64,000 nucleotides of DNA from Prevotellaceae bacterium UBA1746 (GTDB lineage: Bacteria; Bacteroidota; Bacteroidia; Bacteroidales; Bacteroidaceae). Both the position numbers and the translations under genes were made by a program. Below the pieces are notes generated by a model. The model did not search any database. It saw only the letters and a list, made by a program, of their open reading frames with translations, and was not told the DNA's origin. Below, one piece after another: positions 35,041 to 44,096 of the stretch. Each line of letters starts with the position of its first letter. The first letter of the stretch is position 1. The DNA lies in NCBI GenBank assembly GCA_905369775.1, contig CAJPJR010000007.1, positions 1 through 64,000 on the forward strand, written 5' to 3'.

Positions 35041-35355
35041 ACGCGCGCGCATCAGCCGGTTTTCGATTTTTGCCTTCACTCCTTCACCCGTGTGCCGCAA
35101 AATGTTGTGATCCATGCAAATAGGGGTGAAGGCTTTGGGCACGAAACCTTCACCGCCGTCTCTTGTCGGCGCGATGGCCCGGGGGGGCGCGATGGGGCGT
35201 GGCGGCGTGCGCTGACGATGGAGCGAAAAGGAGGTGAAGGCGCGTGAAGGTGTCTGATATAAAAGTCTTCACACTTAATGGTCTGTGAATGAAGTACATG
35301 TGAAGGGTGTGTGAAGGCGTGAAGGCAAAAATCGAAAACCGACTGAGGTGCGCGT
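35041..35355. repeat. Inverted-repeat element with clustered CCTTCAC/GTGAAGG
   Basis: Arms at 35056-35085 and 35311-35340 are inverted copies of each other: 22 bp perfect from the outer end, one mismatch, then 7 more. With lower identity (12 of 15) the arms extend out to 35041 and 35355. Inside and at the arms the 7-mer CCTTCAC or its complement occurs nine times in 255 bp (35071, 35079, 35126, 35147, 35234, 35244, 35300, 35311, 35319), with near matches at 35266 and 35379. No coding sequence is evident within. The element sits in the 751-nt divergent gap between the esterase operon and pta. It may be a MITE-like or invertible element. Confidence 0.8.
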
Positions 35356-35490
35356 TATGCGCGTTGCGCGCGCGAGTGTCTTCACCGTTGCATGTACGTC
35401 TCGTCCGGAAACGGCGGGGAGGTCGAATGGGTGAACGTGCCGTCGACGAAGGGGGCGTCGCAGGTTGGGAAGTTGTGTGCGGTGGTTCCG

Positions 35491-35550
35491 CGTTTTCGAA
35501 GAAAAGACGGGAGATTTTCTCGGGTAGTGGGGAAAGAAACGGGCGTGAAG
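35491..35550. repeat. Short 21-nt-period repeat, 2-3 weak units
   Basis: TTTTC blocks at about 35493 and 35515 in a CG/A context repeat near 21 nt. Read on the plus strand this gives RFRRKDG and RFSRVVG, the same Phe/Lys/Gly heptad as the stronger loci. It lies about 70 nt before the pta -7 box. Confidence 0.45.
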
Positions 35551-35615
35551 CGAAGGTGTGCAAAGCAGAGTTTCAAAAAATGAGGTCGAAACATCGCCCG
35601 CGCCGTTTTTTTTCG

Positions 35616-35623
35616 TACATTTG
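35616..35623 (+). promoter_or_regulatory. -7 box of pta-ackA
   Basis: TACATTTG matches TAnnTTTG and lies 70 nt before the pta ATG. No clear TTTG box stands 19-21 nt upstream. Confidence 0.65.
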
Positions 35624-35693
35624 CAGCGTATCTGCGCCGATGCTCTTTTTGGACAAAGCCCACCGACGCCCATCGAATACTAATGCACAAATC

Positions 35694-36704
35694 ATGGCAC
35701 TGATAGAACAACTGGTGGCTCGCGCCCGAGCCGACAAGCAACGCATCGTCCTGCCCGAAGGCACGGAAGAACGCACGATTCAGGCCGCCGACCGTATCCT
35801 GGCCGACGGTGTGGCCGATCTGATCCTGATCGGGAACCCCGCAGAAATCGCCAAATTGGCACAAGATAAAGGCCTCCGAAACCTGGAAAAGGCCACGGTG
35901 ATCGACCCGCTCGACCACCCCAAGAAAGAAGCCTACGCACAGCTCCTGGCGGAACTCCGTGCCAAGAAAGGCATGACCCTCGAGCAGGCGCGCGTGCTGG
36001 TGGAAAATCCGCTCTATCTGGGCTGCCTGATGATCAAAGCCGGCGATGCCGACGGACAGTTGGCCGGCGCGCTCCACACCACCGGCGACGTGCTGCGTCC
36101 CGCACTCCAAATCATCAAAACGGCTCCCGGCATCACCTGCGTGAGCGGTGCGATGCTCCTCCTCACCCAAGCCACCGAATACGGTGAGAACGGCCTGGTG
36201 GTGATGGGCGACGTGGCCGTCACGCCCGTGCCCGACGCCGAACAGTTGGCACAAATTGCCGTTTGCTCGGCCGAAACCGCGCAGGCCGTGGCCGGCATCG
36301 AGCCGCGTGTGGCCATGCTTTCGTTCTCCACCAAGGGATCGGCCAAGCACGAAGATGTGGACAAAGTGGTGGAGGCGCTCGACATCGCCCGCCGCTTGCG
36401 TCCCGAACTCAAAATCGACGGCGAGCTCCAGGCCGATGCCGCACTCGTTCCCTCGGTGGGCGAATTTAAGGCCCCGGGCAGCGCGGTGGCCGGACATGCC
36501 AATGTGCTCGTGGCTCCGCGACTCGAGGTGGGCAACATCGCCTACAAACTCGTGGAACGCCTCGGACACGCCGAAGCCATCGGCCCCATCCTGCAGGGTA
36601 TCGCGCGCCCCGTCAACGACCTTTCGCGCGGTTGCTGCGTGCAAGACATCTATACGATGGTGGCCATCACGGCCAATCAGGCCATTGCGGCCAAAGCCCG
36701 TTGA
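35694..36704 (+). CDS. pta: Phosphate acetyltransferase (short, class I)
   Basis: A 336-residue enzyme of the PTA_PTB family, without the N-terminal regulatory domains of long forms. It starts MALIEQLVARARADKQRIVLPEGTEERT, the standard N-terminus, and has the conserved GALHTTGDVLRPALQIIKT block near residue 125 and NVLVAPRLEVGNIAYKLVERLG near 265. It converts acetyl-CoA and phosphate into acetyl phosphate. The ATG at 35694 fits family length; the frame is open far upstream but without homology. Acetate kinase follows after 60 nt. Confidence 0.96.
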   Translation: MALIEQLVARARADKQRIVLPEGTEERTIQAADRILADGVADLILIGNPAEIAKLAQDKGLRNLEKATVIDPLDHPKKEAYAQLLAELRAKKGMTLEQARVLVENPLYLGCLMIKAGDADGQLAGALHTTGDVLRPALQIIKTAPGITCVSGAMLLLTQATEYGENGLVVMGDVAVTPVPDAEQLAQIAVCSAETAQAVAGIEPRVAMLSFSTKGSAKHEDVDKVVEALDIARRLRPELKIDGELQADAALVPSVGEFKAPGSAVAGHANVLVAPRLEVGNIAYKLVERLGHAEAIGPILQGIARPVNDLSRGCCVQDIYTMVAITANQAIAAKAR

Positions 36705-36764
36705 GCCGCACGCCAACGCATCGGCTCCACCTCCCAACCTATTCATCAGTTTGCAACTCATCCA

Positions 36765-37958
36765 ATGAAAATACTTGTCATCAACTGCGGTTCCAGCTCC
36801 ATCAAATACAAACTCTACGAAATGGACGATCGCAGTGTGCTCGCCGCCGGTGGCATCGAGCGTGTGGGATTGCCCGGCGCTTTCCTCAAAACTACGGTCA
36901 ACGGCGAAAAGGTGACCCTCGACTTCGATTGCCCCACGCACACCGAAGGGATCAAAAAAATGTTTGACACGCTGCTCGATCCGCAGTATGGTGCCATTTC
37001 GAGCATCGACGAGATCGCCGCGGCCGGACACCGCATCGTGGCCGGCGGACGCTTCGCAGAGAGCCGTCTGGTGACGGACGACATGCTCGAGGAGTGGAAG
37101 ACCTACATGGACCTCGCGCCGCTCCACAACCCGCCCGCCCTCAAAGGCTACAACGCCGTCAAGGCCGTGGTGCCCAACATGCCCAATGTGTTTGTCTTCG
37201 ACACCTCGTTCCACCAGACCATGCCGGCCAAGGCCTACATGTATGCCGTGCCTTACGAGTATTACGAGAAGAACAACATCCGCCGTTGGGGCGCACACGG
37301 CACGAGCCACCGCTTTGTCACCGACCGCGTGTGCAAGCTGCTCGGCGTGAAGCCCGAAACGCAGAAAATCGTGACTTGCCACATTGGCAACGGCGCGTCG
37401 GTTTCGGCCGTCGACGGCGGTAAGTGCATCGACACCTCGATGGGCCTCACGCCGCTCGAGGGATTGATGATGGGCACGCGCACCGGCGACGTCGACGCTT
37501 CGGTGGTGCTGGCCATCATGAAGAGCGAAGGCTTGGATCCCGACCAAATGCAGACGTTGCTCAACAAGAAATCGGGACTGCTCGGCATCTCGGGCATCTC
37601 GAGCGACATGCGCGAAGTGGAAACGGCCGCGCAGGCCGGCAACGAGCGCGCACGTTTGGCCCTCGAGATGTACAGCTACCGCATCAAAAAGTATATCGGT
37701 GCCTATGCCGCCGCCATGGGCGGACTGGACACCATCGTCTTCACTGCCGGTGTGGGCGAGCACCAATGGGACATCCGCTACAACGCCACGAAGGATCTCG
37801 AATTCCTCGGCGTGAAGGTGGACTACGAGGTGAACCGCGCCAACTTCGGCGACGAACAAATCATTTCCACGCCCGACAGCCGCGTCAAAGTGGTGGTCGT
37901 GCCCACCGACGAAGAACTGCTCATCGCCAGCGACACCTTGGCGCTCGTGCAGCAATGA
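36765..37958 (+). CDS. ackA: Acetate kinase
   Basis: A 397-residue enzyme of full length. Motifs in order: VINCGSSSIKYKL at residue 4, FDTSFHQTM near 147, RRWGAHGTSHRFV near 176, CHIGNGASVSAVDGGK near 207 and GTRTGDVDAS near 238. It makes acetate and ATP from acetyl phosphate and ADP, the energy-yielding partner of pta in one operon. Confidence 0.97.
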   Translation: MKILVINCGSSSIKYKLYEMDDRSVLAAGGIERVGLPGAFLKTTVNGEKVTLDFDCPTHTEGIKKMFDTLLDPQYGAISSIDEIAAAGHRIVAGGRFAESRLVTDDMLEEWKTYMDLAPLHNPPALKGYNAVKAVVPNMPNVFVFDTSFHQTMPAKAYMYAVPYEYYEKNNIRRWGAHGTSHRFVTDRVCKLLGVKPETQKIVTCHIGNGASVSAVDGGKCIDTSMGLTPLEGLMMGTRTGDVDASVVLAIMKSEGLDPDQMQTLLNKKSGLLGISGISSDMREVETAAQAGNERARLALEMYSYRIKKYIGAYAAAMGGLDTIVFTAGVGEHQWDIRYNATKDLEFLGVKVDYEVNRANFGDEQIISTPDSRVKVVVVPTDEELLIASDTLALVQQ

Positions 37959-37975
37959 TCTTTCCGCGTCGCACT

Positions 37976-38008
37976 GCAGTTTGCACCCTCGACGGAGGGG
38001 CAAACTGC
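37976..38008 (+). terminator. Hairpin after ackA
   Basis: GCAGTTTGC (37976-37984) pairs with GCAAACTGC (38000-38008), with an inner CCCTC/GAGGG stem and a GACG loop; 14 bp with a single bulged base. It stands 18 nt after the ackA stop. No strong T-run follows, so it may stop transcription only in part or protect the 3' end. Confidence 0.6.
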
Positions 38009-38188
38009 GGCCGACGTCGTTTCTCCCGCGTTTCGCCTCGAGCGAACGACCACAACATGCACACACAGAACAACAGACTTTTCCGATGAGCCGGACGATC
38101 CGTGCGAGCAGACTCCAAAGAGAAAGCACACGGCCACGGCCGGAATTGACCTGTCTGATCCCATTATTACTTCAAACATTCATTCACC

Positions 38189-41182
38189 ATGAAGAAAACT
38201 CTACTCCTTTCGCTGGCTTTCGGGCTGAGCGCAGCCGGTGCCTTCGCGGCCGATGTGTTTACGCCGCCTTTTGAAGCCACAACGATCGAGGGCGGAAAAT
38301 TTGCCGCCGGCACTCGCTGGTACACGTTGCAAATCTCGACCAACGGATTCATCATTTCCAATCCCGGAAACGACGGCCAGATCGGCCTTTCGCGTACCAA
38401 CACAGCGCTCGAAGACAAAGATCTTTGGTGTTTCGTCGGTACGCCCGAAGCGGGCTACCGCATCTATAATAAGGCGGCCGGTACGGCAAAGGTGCTCACG
38501 GCCCCCAAAACCATGACGGGACAGGCCGGCGGCGGTTCGCTCGTGACGCTTCGCGACACAACGGGAGTGACCACCGGCTATGACGTCGACTGGAAGTTCG
38601 AAAAGAGCACCAATCTCGGTGCCGACAAACCGGCCGTCTACATGTATCCCTCCGGCCAACCCAGCCACAAGGTGAACAATCGCGACGCGCGTTTCTCCTT
38701 CTGGACGGGAGGACAAGACCACGGCAGCAGCCTGCAGATCCTTTTTGCCATGCAGCGTGTGCAGGTGAGCGCCGACAAGGGTACGCTGACTTCGCAGGGC
38801 ACGAGTGCCTACAAAAACGCTTGGACGTCGACGCAGACGTCGCCGCAGGTGCGCCTCACGGCGGTGGCCAACAACATGCAGGCTTCGGGCAACGACCTCT
38901 TGGCTTATGTGGGTAACCGAGTGCTGCCCAGCGACTATACGCTCACGGCCGGTGCTGGCTATTCGATCCATGACTTTGAGTTCGACGCGAAGAGCGCCGC
39001 TGCCGGAAAGCACCTCACGGTGACGGCCGGTAACAACAGCTTCACCACGAGCGAAACGACTCAGCACCTCAGCTGGGTGGCCGACAATAACGACACGGAT
39101 GCGGCCAAATTCACCCTCGGCGGTGCGAACAACGCGGCGCTGCTCACGAATTTCTATGTCACGGTGACGCGTTCGATCGCCAAGCCCGAACCGCAGAAGA
39201 ACGTTTTCGTGTACGACAACTCGACACAGGTGACTTATCGCATTCCGGCCATCACGACGACGCAAAACGGAACGATCTTGGCCGTGACGGACTCACGCCA
39301 TACAGGAATGGGTGATATTGGGGCAGGACGTATCGACCTCTTCATTTCGCGTTCGACCGACAACGGGGCCACTTGGTCTACGCCTGACGTGCTCCGCGAC
39401 GCGGCAAACCAAGCTGTGGCACAAGGTCTCGGCAAGGACAACAACGTGAACGCCAACAGCCGCCGCAATGCGGGCTACGGCGACGCGGCCATCGTGGCCG
39501 ACCGCGAAAGCGGTGAGGTGCTCCTTCTCAGTGCTTCGGGACAGGTGGGCTTCCACGGTTCTACGCGCAACACGCCCATCGCTGTGGCTCGCTGGTATTC
39601 GCACGACAACGGAACGACATGGACGCAGCCCGAAGACATCACGGAGAGCATCTACTCGCTCTTCGACGGTGCCGACAAATCGCCTAGCGGCAAGGTCGAA
39701 GGCCTCTTCTTCGGTAGCGGGCGCATCGTACAGAGCCATCGTGTGAAGGTGGGTACGCATTATCGTCTCTATGCCGTGGTGCTCGGACGTACCAACGTGT
39801 TCTCCAACTGGGTGCTCTATTCCGACGACTTCGGCAAGATGTGGAATGTGCTCGGCAAGGGAACGATCCCCGCAGTGCCCAGCGGCGCCGACGAACCCAA
39901 GGCGGAAGAACTGCCCGATGGTTCGGTTTTGGTCAGCTCGCGCGTGGGCGGCGGACGCTACTACAACATCTATCGCTACACCAACACCGCCACGGGCGAA
40001 GGCCAGTGGGGCAGTGTGGCTTACTCTTCGCTGAAGAAGGCTTCGTCCAACGCTTGCAACGGCGAGGTGATGATTGTGCCGGTGAAAAAGCGCGCGACGG
40101 GCGAGAAATTGTATCTCGCGCTCCAGTCGGTGCCCTTCGGACCCAGCGGACGCTCGAACGTGGGTATCAACTACAAACCCCTCTCTTCGCCGGCTGATTT
40201 CAACACGCCGGCTGATTTCGCGAAGAACTGGGAAGGTACGCACGAGGCGTCGAAGGTGGGTTCGGCTTACTCCACCATGACGTGGCAGCAGAACAACACG
40301 CTCGGCTTCATCTTCGAAGAAGAAACGTTCCGCACGGCAGGAAACGGTGGTTACACGATCGTTTACAAGAACTATTCGATCGAACAGATCACCGATAGCA
40401 CCTACACCTACGCTCCCGACACCAATTGGGAAGTGGCCGACTCGATCCGCACGCAAGTGGTGAAACAACGTGCCGCTGAGGTGAAGTCCGGCAAGTATGT
40501 GGGACAGTACACACCGGATGCCGCCGCTGCCGCTGCTGCTGCCGCCGCCACTTACGAAAGTACACCTTCGGCTGCCGCTTACGACCAGTTCAACGCGCAG
40601 ATGGAACAGCTGCCCAAGGTGGAAGTCGACAGCAAAAAGCTCTACCGCTTGCGCAATGAGGGCTATGTTGCCGCCGATGGTTCGAATGTGCTTTACCTCA
40701 CATCGAAGGTAGACGGAACGGCGTTCGAAGGCGCTCCTTTGGAAGAAACTGACGATGCGTTCTTCTTCGCGCTGCTCCCCGCAGGTAAGCCCGGAGAATA
40801 CGTGCTCTACAATGAGAAAACGAAGAAGTATCTCCCCAAATTCGGTGCGGACAACGTGACGCCTGCGCTGGTGACTGATGCGAAGGACGCCGGTGTGTTC
40901 ACGCTCATCACGCGTCCCGACGGACGGACCTCGCTGGTAGGTGTCAACTTCACCGGCCGCAAGGCGGTTCACATGGCACGCGAGAAGAAACTCGTGCCTT
41001 GGAACATCGACAGCAATGCTTCTTATTGGATGCTCGAAGTGACCGACAAACTGACCGGCGTGAAGAAGGCAGAAGGCCGCGCGCAGGGTGTGGTTCGTCA
41101 GTTTGACCTCCAGGGTCGCCGTGCCGCTGAAAACACGCGTGGCATCGTGGTGGGCACCGACGGTAAGAAGTCGATGCGATAA
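38189..41182 (+). CDS. nanH: Secreted exo-alpha-sialidase (GH33) with C-terminal sorting-like motif
   Basis: A 997-residue secreted enzyme. Residues 1-20 are a signal peptide (AGAFAAD). An N-terminal region of about 330 residues precedes the six-bladed sialidase domain: YRIPA near 350 with the first catalytic Arg, DSRHTGMGDIG near 370, and Asp boxes SRSTDNGATW near 387, SHDNGTTW near 470 and a weaker YSDDFGKMW near 545. NGEV near 625 would hold the Glu that supports the Tyr nucleophile. A run of nine Ala near 773 marks a linker. The last 30 residues (FDLQGRRAAENTRGIVVGTDGKK) match the short C-terminal motif of secreted Prevotella-type proteins. It cleaves terminal sialic acids from host glycans. 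No sialate transport or catabolic gene is in the window. Confidence 0.93.
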   Translation: MKKTLLLSLAFGLSAAGAFAADVFTPPFEATTIEGGKFAAGTRWYTLQISTNGFIISNPGNDGQIGLSRTNTALEDKDLWCFVGTPEAGYRIYNKAAGTAKVLTAPKTMTGQAGGGSLVTLRDTTGVTTGYDVDWKFEKSTNLGADKPAVYMYPSGQPSHKVNNRDARFSFWTGGQDHGSSLQILFAMQRVQVSADKGTLTSQGTSAYKNAWTSTQTSPQVRLTAVANNMQASGNDLLAYVGNRVLPSDYTLTAGAGYSIHDFEFDAKSAAAGKHLTVTAGNNSFTTSETTQHLSWVADNNDTDAAKFTLGGANNAALLTNFYVTVTRSIAKPEPQKNVFVYDNSTQVTYRIPAITTTQNGTILAVTDSRHTGMGDIGAGRIDLFISRSTDNGATWSTPDVLRDAANQAVAQGLGKDNNVNANSRRNAGYGDAAIVADRESGEVLLLSASGQVGFHGSTRNTPIAVARWYSHDNGTTWTQPEDITESIYSLFDGADKSPSGKVEGLFFGSGRIVQSHRVKVGTHYRLYAVVLGRTNVFSNWVLYSDDFGKMWNVLGKGTIPAVPSGADEPKAEELPDGSVLVSSRVGGGRYYNIYRYTNTATGEGQWGSVAYSSLKKASSNACNGEVMIVPVKKRATGEKLYLALQSVPFGPSGRSNVGINYKPLSSPADFNTPADFAKNWEGTHEASKVGSAYSTMTWQQNNTLGFIFEEETFRTAGNGGYTIVYKNYSIEQITDSTYTYAPDTNWEVADSIRTQVVKQRAAEVKSGKYVGQYTPDAAAAAAAAAATYESTPSAAAYDQFNAQMEQLPKVEVDSKKLYRLRNEGYVAADGSNVLYLTSKVDGTAFEGAPLEETDDAFFFALLPAGKPGEYVLYNEKTKKYLPKFGADNVTPALVTDAKDAGVFTLITRPDGRTSLVGVNFTGRKAVHMAREKKLVPWNIDSNASYWMLEVTDKLTGVKKAEGRAQGVVRQFDLQGRRAAENTRGIVVGTDGKKSMR

Positions 41183-41268
41183 GTTGTAGCTTCATTTTCC
41201 GCGACCGCGGGGCAGCACCTCGTCTGTGCCCCCTCGGTTCGACGGAGCTTCCACTTTTACAATACATT

Positions 41269-41305
41269 TTAAGGGTATCCTTCCTGACGGAGGGATACCC
41301 TTTTT
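41269..41305 (+). terminator. Terminator after the sialidase gene
   Basis: Arms at 41271-41284 and 41289-41302 pair over 14 positions with one G-U pair and a TGAC loop, followed by TTTTT. It is a regular intrinsic terminator. Confidence 0.9.
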
Positions 41306-41474
41306 GCGTGGTCGTGGGGGAATGGACGGGCGTGAAGGAGAATCGATTGTCCGGCCAAGACGTTCGAAGGCGCTGACGGGGATGCCGATCTATAAAGTCA
41401 CCCGTCGCTCGATGAAGCACGCGGATGTCGTCTTTGCGGTGGGGGAGTGGGAGACGGAGGTGCCGGTTTATGCC

Positions 41475-41510
41475 AACAGGGGGAAGCACACAAAAGTGCT
41501 TCCCCCTGTT
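41475..41510 (-). terminator. Perfect hairpin at the end of the exporter operon
   Basis: AACAGGGGGAAGCAC (41475-41489) pairs perfectly with 41496-41510; the loop is ACAAAA. It lies about 48 nt past the stop of the minus-strand permease gene. There is no T-run on the minus strand, so termination may need a factor. Confidence 0.55.
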
Positions 41511-41557
41511 TACCTTGGGTCCGTAGCTTCGATTCGGCGGAAAGTTGAGGCCGTGTT

Positions 41558-42859
41558 TTATCCCTCTCGCACCACCGGTGAAGGGGTGTAGTGGCGGAGT
41601 TGAATCTTCCGCACTTCGTTTTTGCGCGTCACCCACCACGCCAGCAGACCGTAGGCCAGCACCTGAATCCACAGCGCGGTGTATTCCGTTTGCACGTCGG
41701 CCAGCGAAGCACCCATGGTGCTGAGGCGCACGAAACCGTTGACGCCGAAGGTCGAAGGGATGAGATCCGCCAAAGTCTGCCAATACCAGGGAATTGCCGT
41801 GCCGGGCCAGCTCACGCCACTGAGGAAAAGCATCGGCACCGAGGTGAAGACGGCAATGAGTATGATGCTTTCGCGACCTCTCGGGATGCCGCTGATGGCA
41901 ATGGCAAAAAAGACGCAGGCCAAGAGGAAGGGAACGGCGAAAAGCGCGATGTCGACAGCTTGTCCGATTTGTGGGAACGAGAACAAGTGGGGCACGACGC
42001 CCATTTCGAAAGCGGCCACCGGAATGTAGATCATGAAAAATGCGGCGCTGCGTCCGAGCAGGTTACGCCACGCCCGGCGCGAAGCGTGGCGAAGTCGGGT
42101 GCGGCGCGGATGGAACCACTCGATCACGCGTTGGGCGCGCGTTTGTTTGTGGCGTTCCTCCGAGGCGGCGAGTTCTGCTTGCGCATCGAGGGTGAAATCG
42201 TCGGTGGGCGGGAAGCGGTGGGTCTGTTCCATGCGTTCGCGGCGCGTGCCCGCCTCCATGCCCACGCCGAGAATCAGCGTTTGCTGGATGATGAGCATCA
42301 ACACAGCGGGCAGCAGAAACGAGGCGAAGCCACTTTGTGGGTTGAACAGTGCAATGTGCTCATATTGCAGGGGATGGGCTGTAAGTTGGTCCTGGCGGTC
42401 AGTGGTGTTGCCGGCGCGTTGTATTTTGATGCGCGCGTTCATTTCGAGCGAAACGTCAGTGGCAGCGGCAAGAATGGCTTTATAATAGAGCATGCCGCTC
42501 ATGTCGCAATAGACGCTCACGTGCGATTGTTGCATCCGCGCCAAATTACGCGAGAAATCTTCGGGGATGTAAACCACGCCGTAAACCTCGCGTCGGGCCA
42601 CAGCGGCCTTGGCCGCTTCGAGCGACGGGGGGCGAACCGCAATGCGCACGTCGGGCGAAGCATCGAGGCGGGTCAAAAAATCGCGAGACGTCGCGTTGCC
42701 CGCACAGTCCACCACGGCCACCGGCACTTCGTGGACCGTTTCCGGATTGTAGATCAGGGCATAGACCAGCGGATAGACGATGGGCACCACCACCATAAAG
42801 ATGATCAGTGCGCCATCACCGAATATGTCGCGGAGTGTGTTTCTGAAAGCTTTGTTCAT
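41558..42859 (-). CDS. ABC-2 type permease (YhhJ/YbhR-like), second of two
   Basis: A 433-residue membrane protein. One N-terminal helix (residues 17-37) is followed by a large extracytoplasmic domain (about 40-190), then a cluster of five or so C-terminal helices (about 195-420), the ABC2_membrane_3 layout. A charged cytosolic loop of about 60 residues (220-280) is inserted between the first and second C-terminal helices, which is unusual. It lies 12 nt after a related permease gene. It probably works as half of a heterodimeric exporter with the HlyD and TolC proteins. Substrate unknown. Confidence 0.85.
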   Translation of the reverse strand: MNKAFRNTLRDIFGDGALIIFMVVVPIVYPLVYALIYNPETVHEVPVAVVDCAGNATSRDFLTRLDASPDVRIAVRPPSLEAAKAAVARREVYGVVYIPEDFSRNLARMQQSHVSVYCDMSGMLYYKAILAAATDVSLEMNARIKIQRAGNTTDRQDQLTAHPLQYEHIALFNPQSGFASFLLPAVLMLIIQQTLILGVGMEAGTRRERMEQTHRFPPTDDFTLDAQAELAASEERHKQTRAQRVIEWFHPRRTRLRHASRRAWRNLLGRSAAFFMIYIPVAAFEMGVVPHLFSFPQIGQAVDIALFAVPFLLACVFFAIAISGIPRGRESIILIAVFTSVPMLFLSGVSWPGTAIPWYWQTLADLIPSTFGVNGFVRLSTMGASLADVQTEYTALWIQVLAYGLLAWWVTRKNEVRKIQLRHYTPSPVVREG

Positions 42860-42871
42860 GTCTCTGACTGT

Positions 42872-44023
42872 TTAGGGCTCATAGGCGATGCGCTCCATCA
42901 TCCGGCGGAATCGTCCCACAAAAAGTAGTGGCAGGAGAGCGAATACCAGCAGGGCACCCACGAAAGGTGCGGCGCCGGCGAGTGAAAAACCATCGAGCGC
43001 GCAGTTGACATACAATAGATAATAGTAGCGCAGCGGGAAGAGGTACGACAACCCGTGCAGCACCGGATACATGGCCATGGCCGGGAAGGACATTCCGCAA
43101 ATGCTGAACGAGATCACGCCCCACAGGGAGGCGAAACTCAGTCCCAAACGCGGGCTCGGCAGGGCCGAAATCATCAGTACGCCCAAGCCCTGCGAAGCCA
43201 GCACCATCAAAATGAGCAACAGCAGCATGGTTGGAATGCCGCAGTGGCAGGGGAAGGCCAATACGCCGTAGAGATACAGTCCGATGAAGAGCCCCACCAG
43301 GGCGAAAATCAGGAACTGTGCCGCGAGTTTGGCGTACAAGGCTTTGAAAGCCGAGCCTTTCGAAAGAATCAGCAGCGCGCGACCGCCTCCCTCCTTGATT
43401 TCTTGTCCGATCGAAAAGACCGTGACGAAGAAAATCATCAGTGAGAGCAATCCCGGCAGCAGAATGTTCGACAGATAGATATTATAATTGAGTACCGGAT
43501 TGCCGATGGCATGCGAATCGATCACAATCGGTTGCAGAAAAGCCATGGCCTGTCCCGAGGTAGCCCCTTTGGCGAGGAGCACCGAGCGGGCGGCGGCGCC
43601 CCCCATGAGCTCACTCATGGTGCGCATGTCCTTGTAGAGCAGGGAACCCGCCATGAGATAAGCGTTGTTGGTGTAGAACGACACCGTGGGCGCCTCCTGT
43701 CGCAGCAGTTTGCGCGTCGTTCCCTCGGGAACATAGTAGAAGGCGTAGATTTCGCCGCGGCGCATGGCGTGGATGGCTTCCTCGGGCGAGGCATAGTGCT
43801 CCACGATGTGCGTGTTTTGAAAGGCATCGAGATTCGAAGCCAGCGAGCGAGTGGTCACACTGTTGTCCAGATCGACCAGACCCACCGGCATGTCGGCCGG
43901 CAAACCTTGCCCCATCAGCGTGGTGAGTAGCAGGGTGCAAAACAGCGGCACCCCCACCATGCAAAATAGGTAGATGGGGCGGGTGCAGATGCGTCGCAAC
44001 TCGCGTAAGAATACCTTTTTCAT
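42872..44023 (-). CDS. ABC-2 type permease (YhhJ/YbhR-like), first of two
   Basis: A 383-residue permease with the same layout as its neighbour: first helix at about 15-40, a periplasmic domain with GLVDLDNSVTTRSL and YYVPEGTTRKLLR, then five or six helices to the C-terminus. The start at 44023 (MKKVFLREL) was preferred to one 13 codons upstream because it gives the usual short cytosolic N-terminus. No ATPase gene is found in this operon; the energy source may be an ATPase encoded elsewhere. Confidence 0.86.
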   Translation of the reverse strand: MKKVFLRELRRICTRPIYLFCMVGVPLFCTLLLTTLMGQGLPADMPVGLVDLDNSVTTRSLASNLDAFQNTHIVEHYASPEEAIHAMRRGEIYAFYYVPEGTTRKLLRQEAPTVSFYTNNAYLMAGSLLYKDMRTMSELMGGAAARSVLLAKGATSGQAMAFLQPIVIDSHAIGNPVLNYNIYLSNILLPGLLSLMIFFVTVFSIGQEIKEGGGRALLILSKGSAFKALYAKLAAQFLIFALVGLFIGLYLYGVLAFPCHCGIPTMLLLLILMVLASQGLGVLMISALPSPRLGLSFASLWGVISFSICGMSFPAMAMYPVLHGLSYLFPLRYYYLLYVNCALDGFSLAGAAPFVGALLVFALLPLLFVGRFRRMMERIAYEP

Positions 44024-44096
44024 CGTTTGTCGTCGTGAGAGGAATATTGGGGAACACCGCACAGGCGCGCTGCCGGTGTCCCGTGCTCGTCGAACC

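Larger units (their letters stand above)
41183..41557. other. Convergent gap between sialidase and transporter operon
   Basis: No gene is supported here. The gap contains the sialidase terminator (41269-41305) and a perfect hairpin at 41475-41510. Confidence 0.5.

Noticed and set aside
35382..38129. A 915-codon minus-strand frame across pta and ackA
   Set aside because: Both enzymes on the plus strand are beyond doubt; the antisense product is His-rich and has no recognisable domain.
40520..40550. Frameshift or assembly error at the GCC/GCT run in the sialidase gene
   Set aside because: The frame stays open through the poly-Ala run and the following domain matches the normal ending of such proteins.
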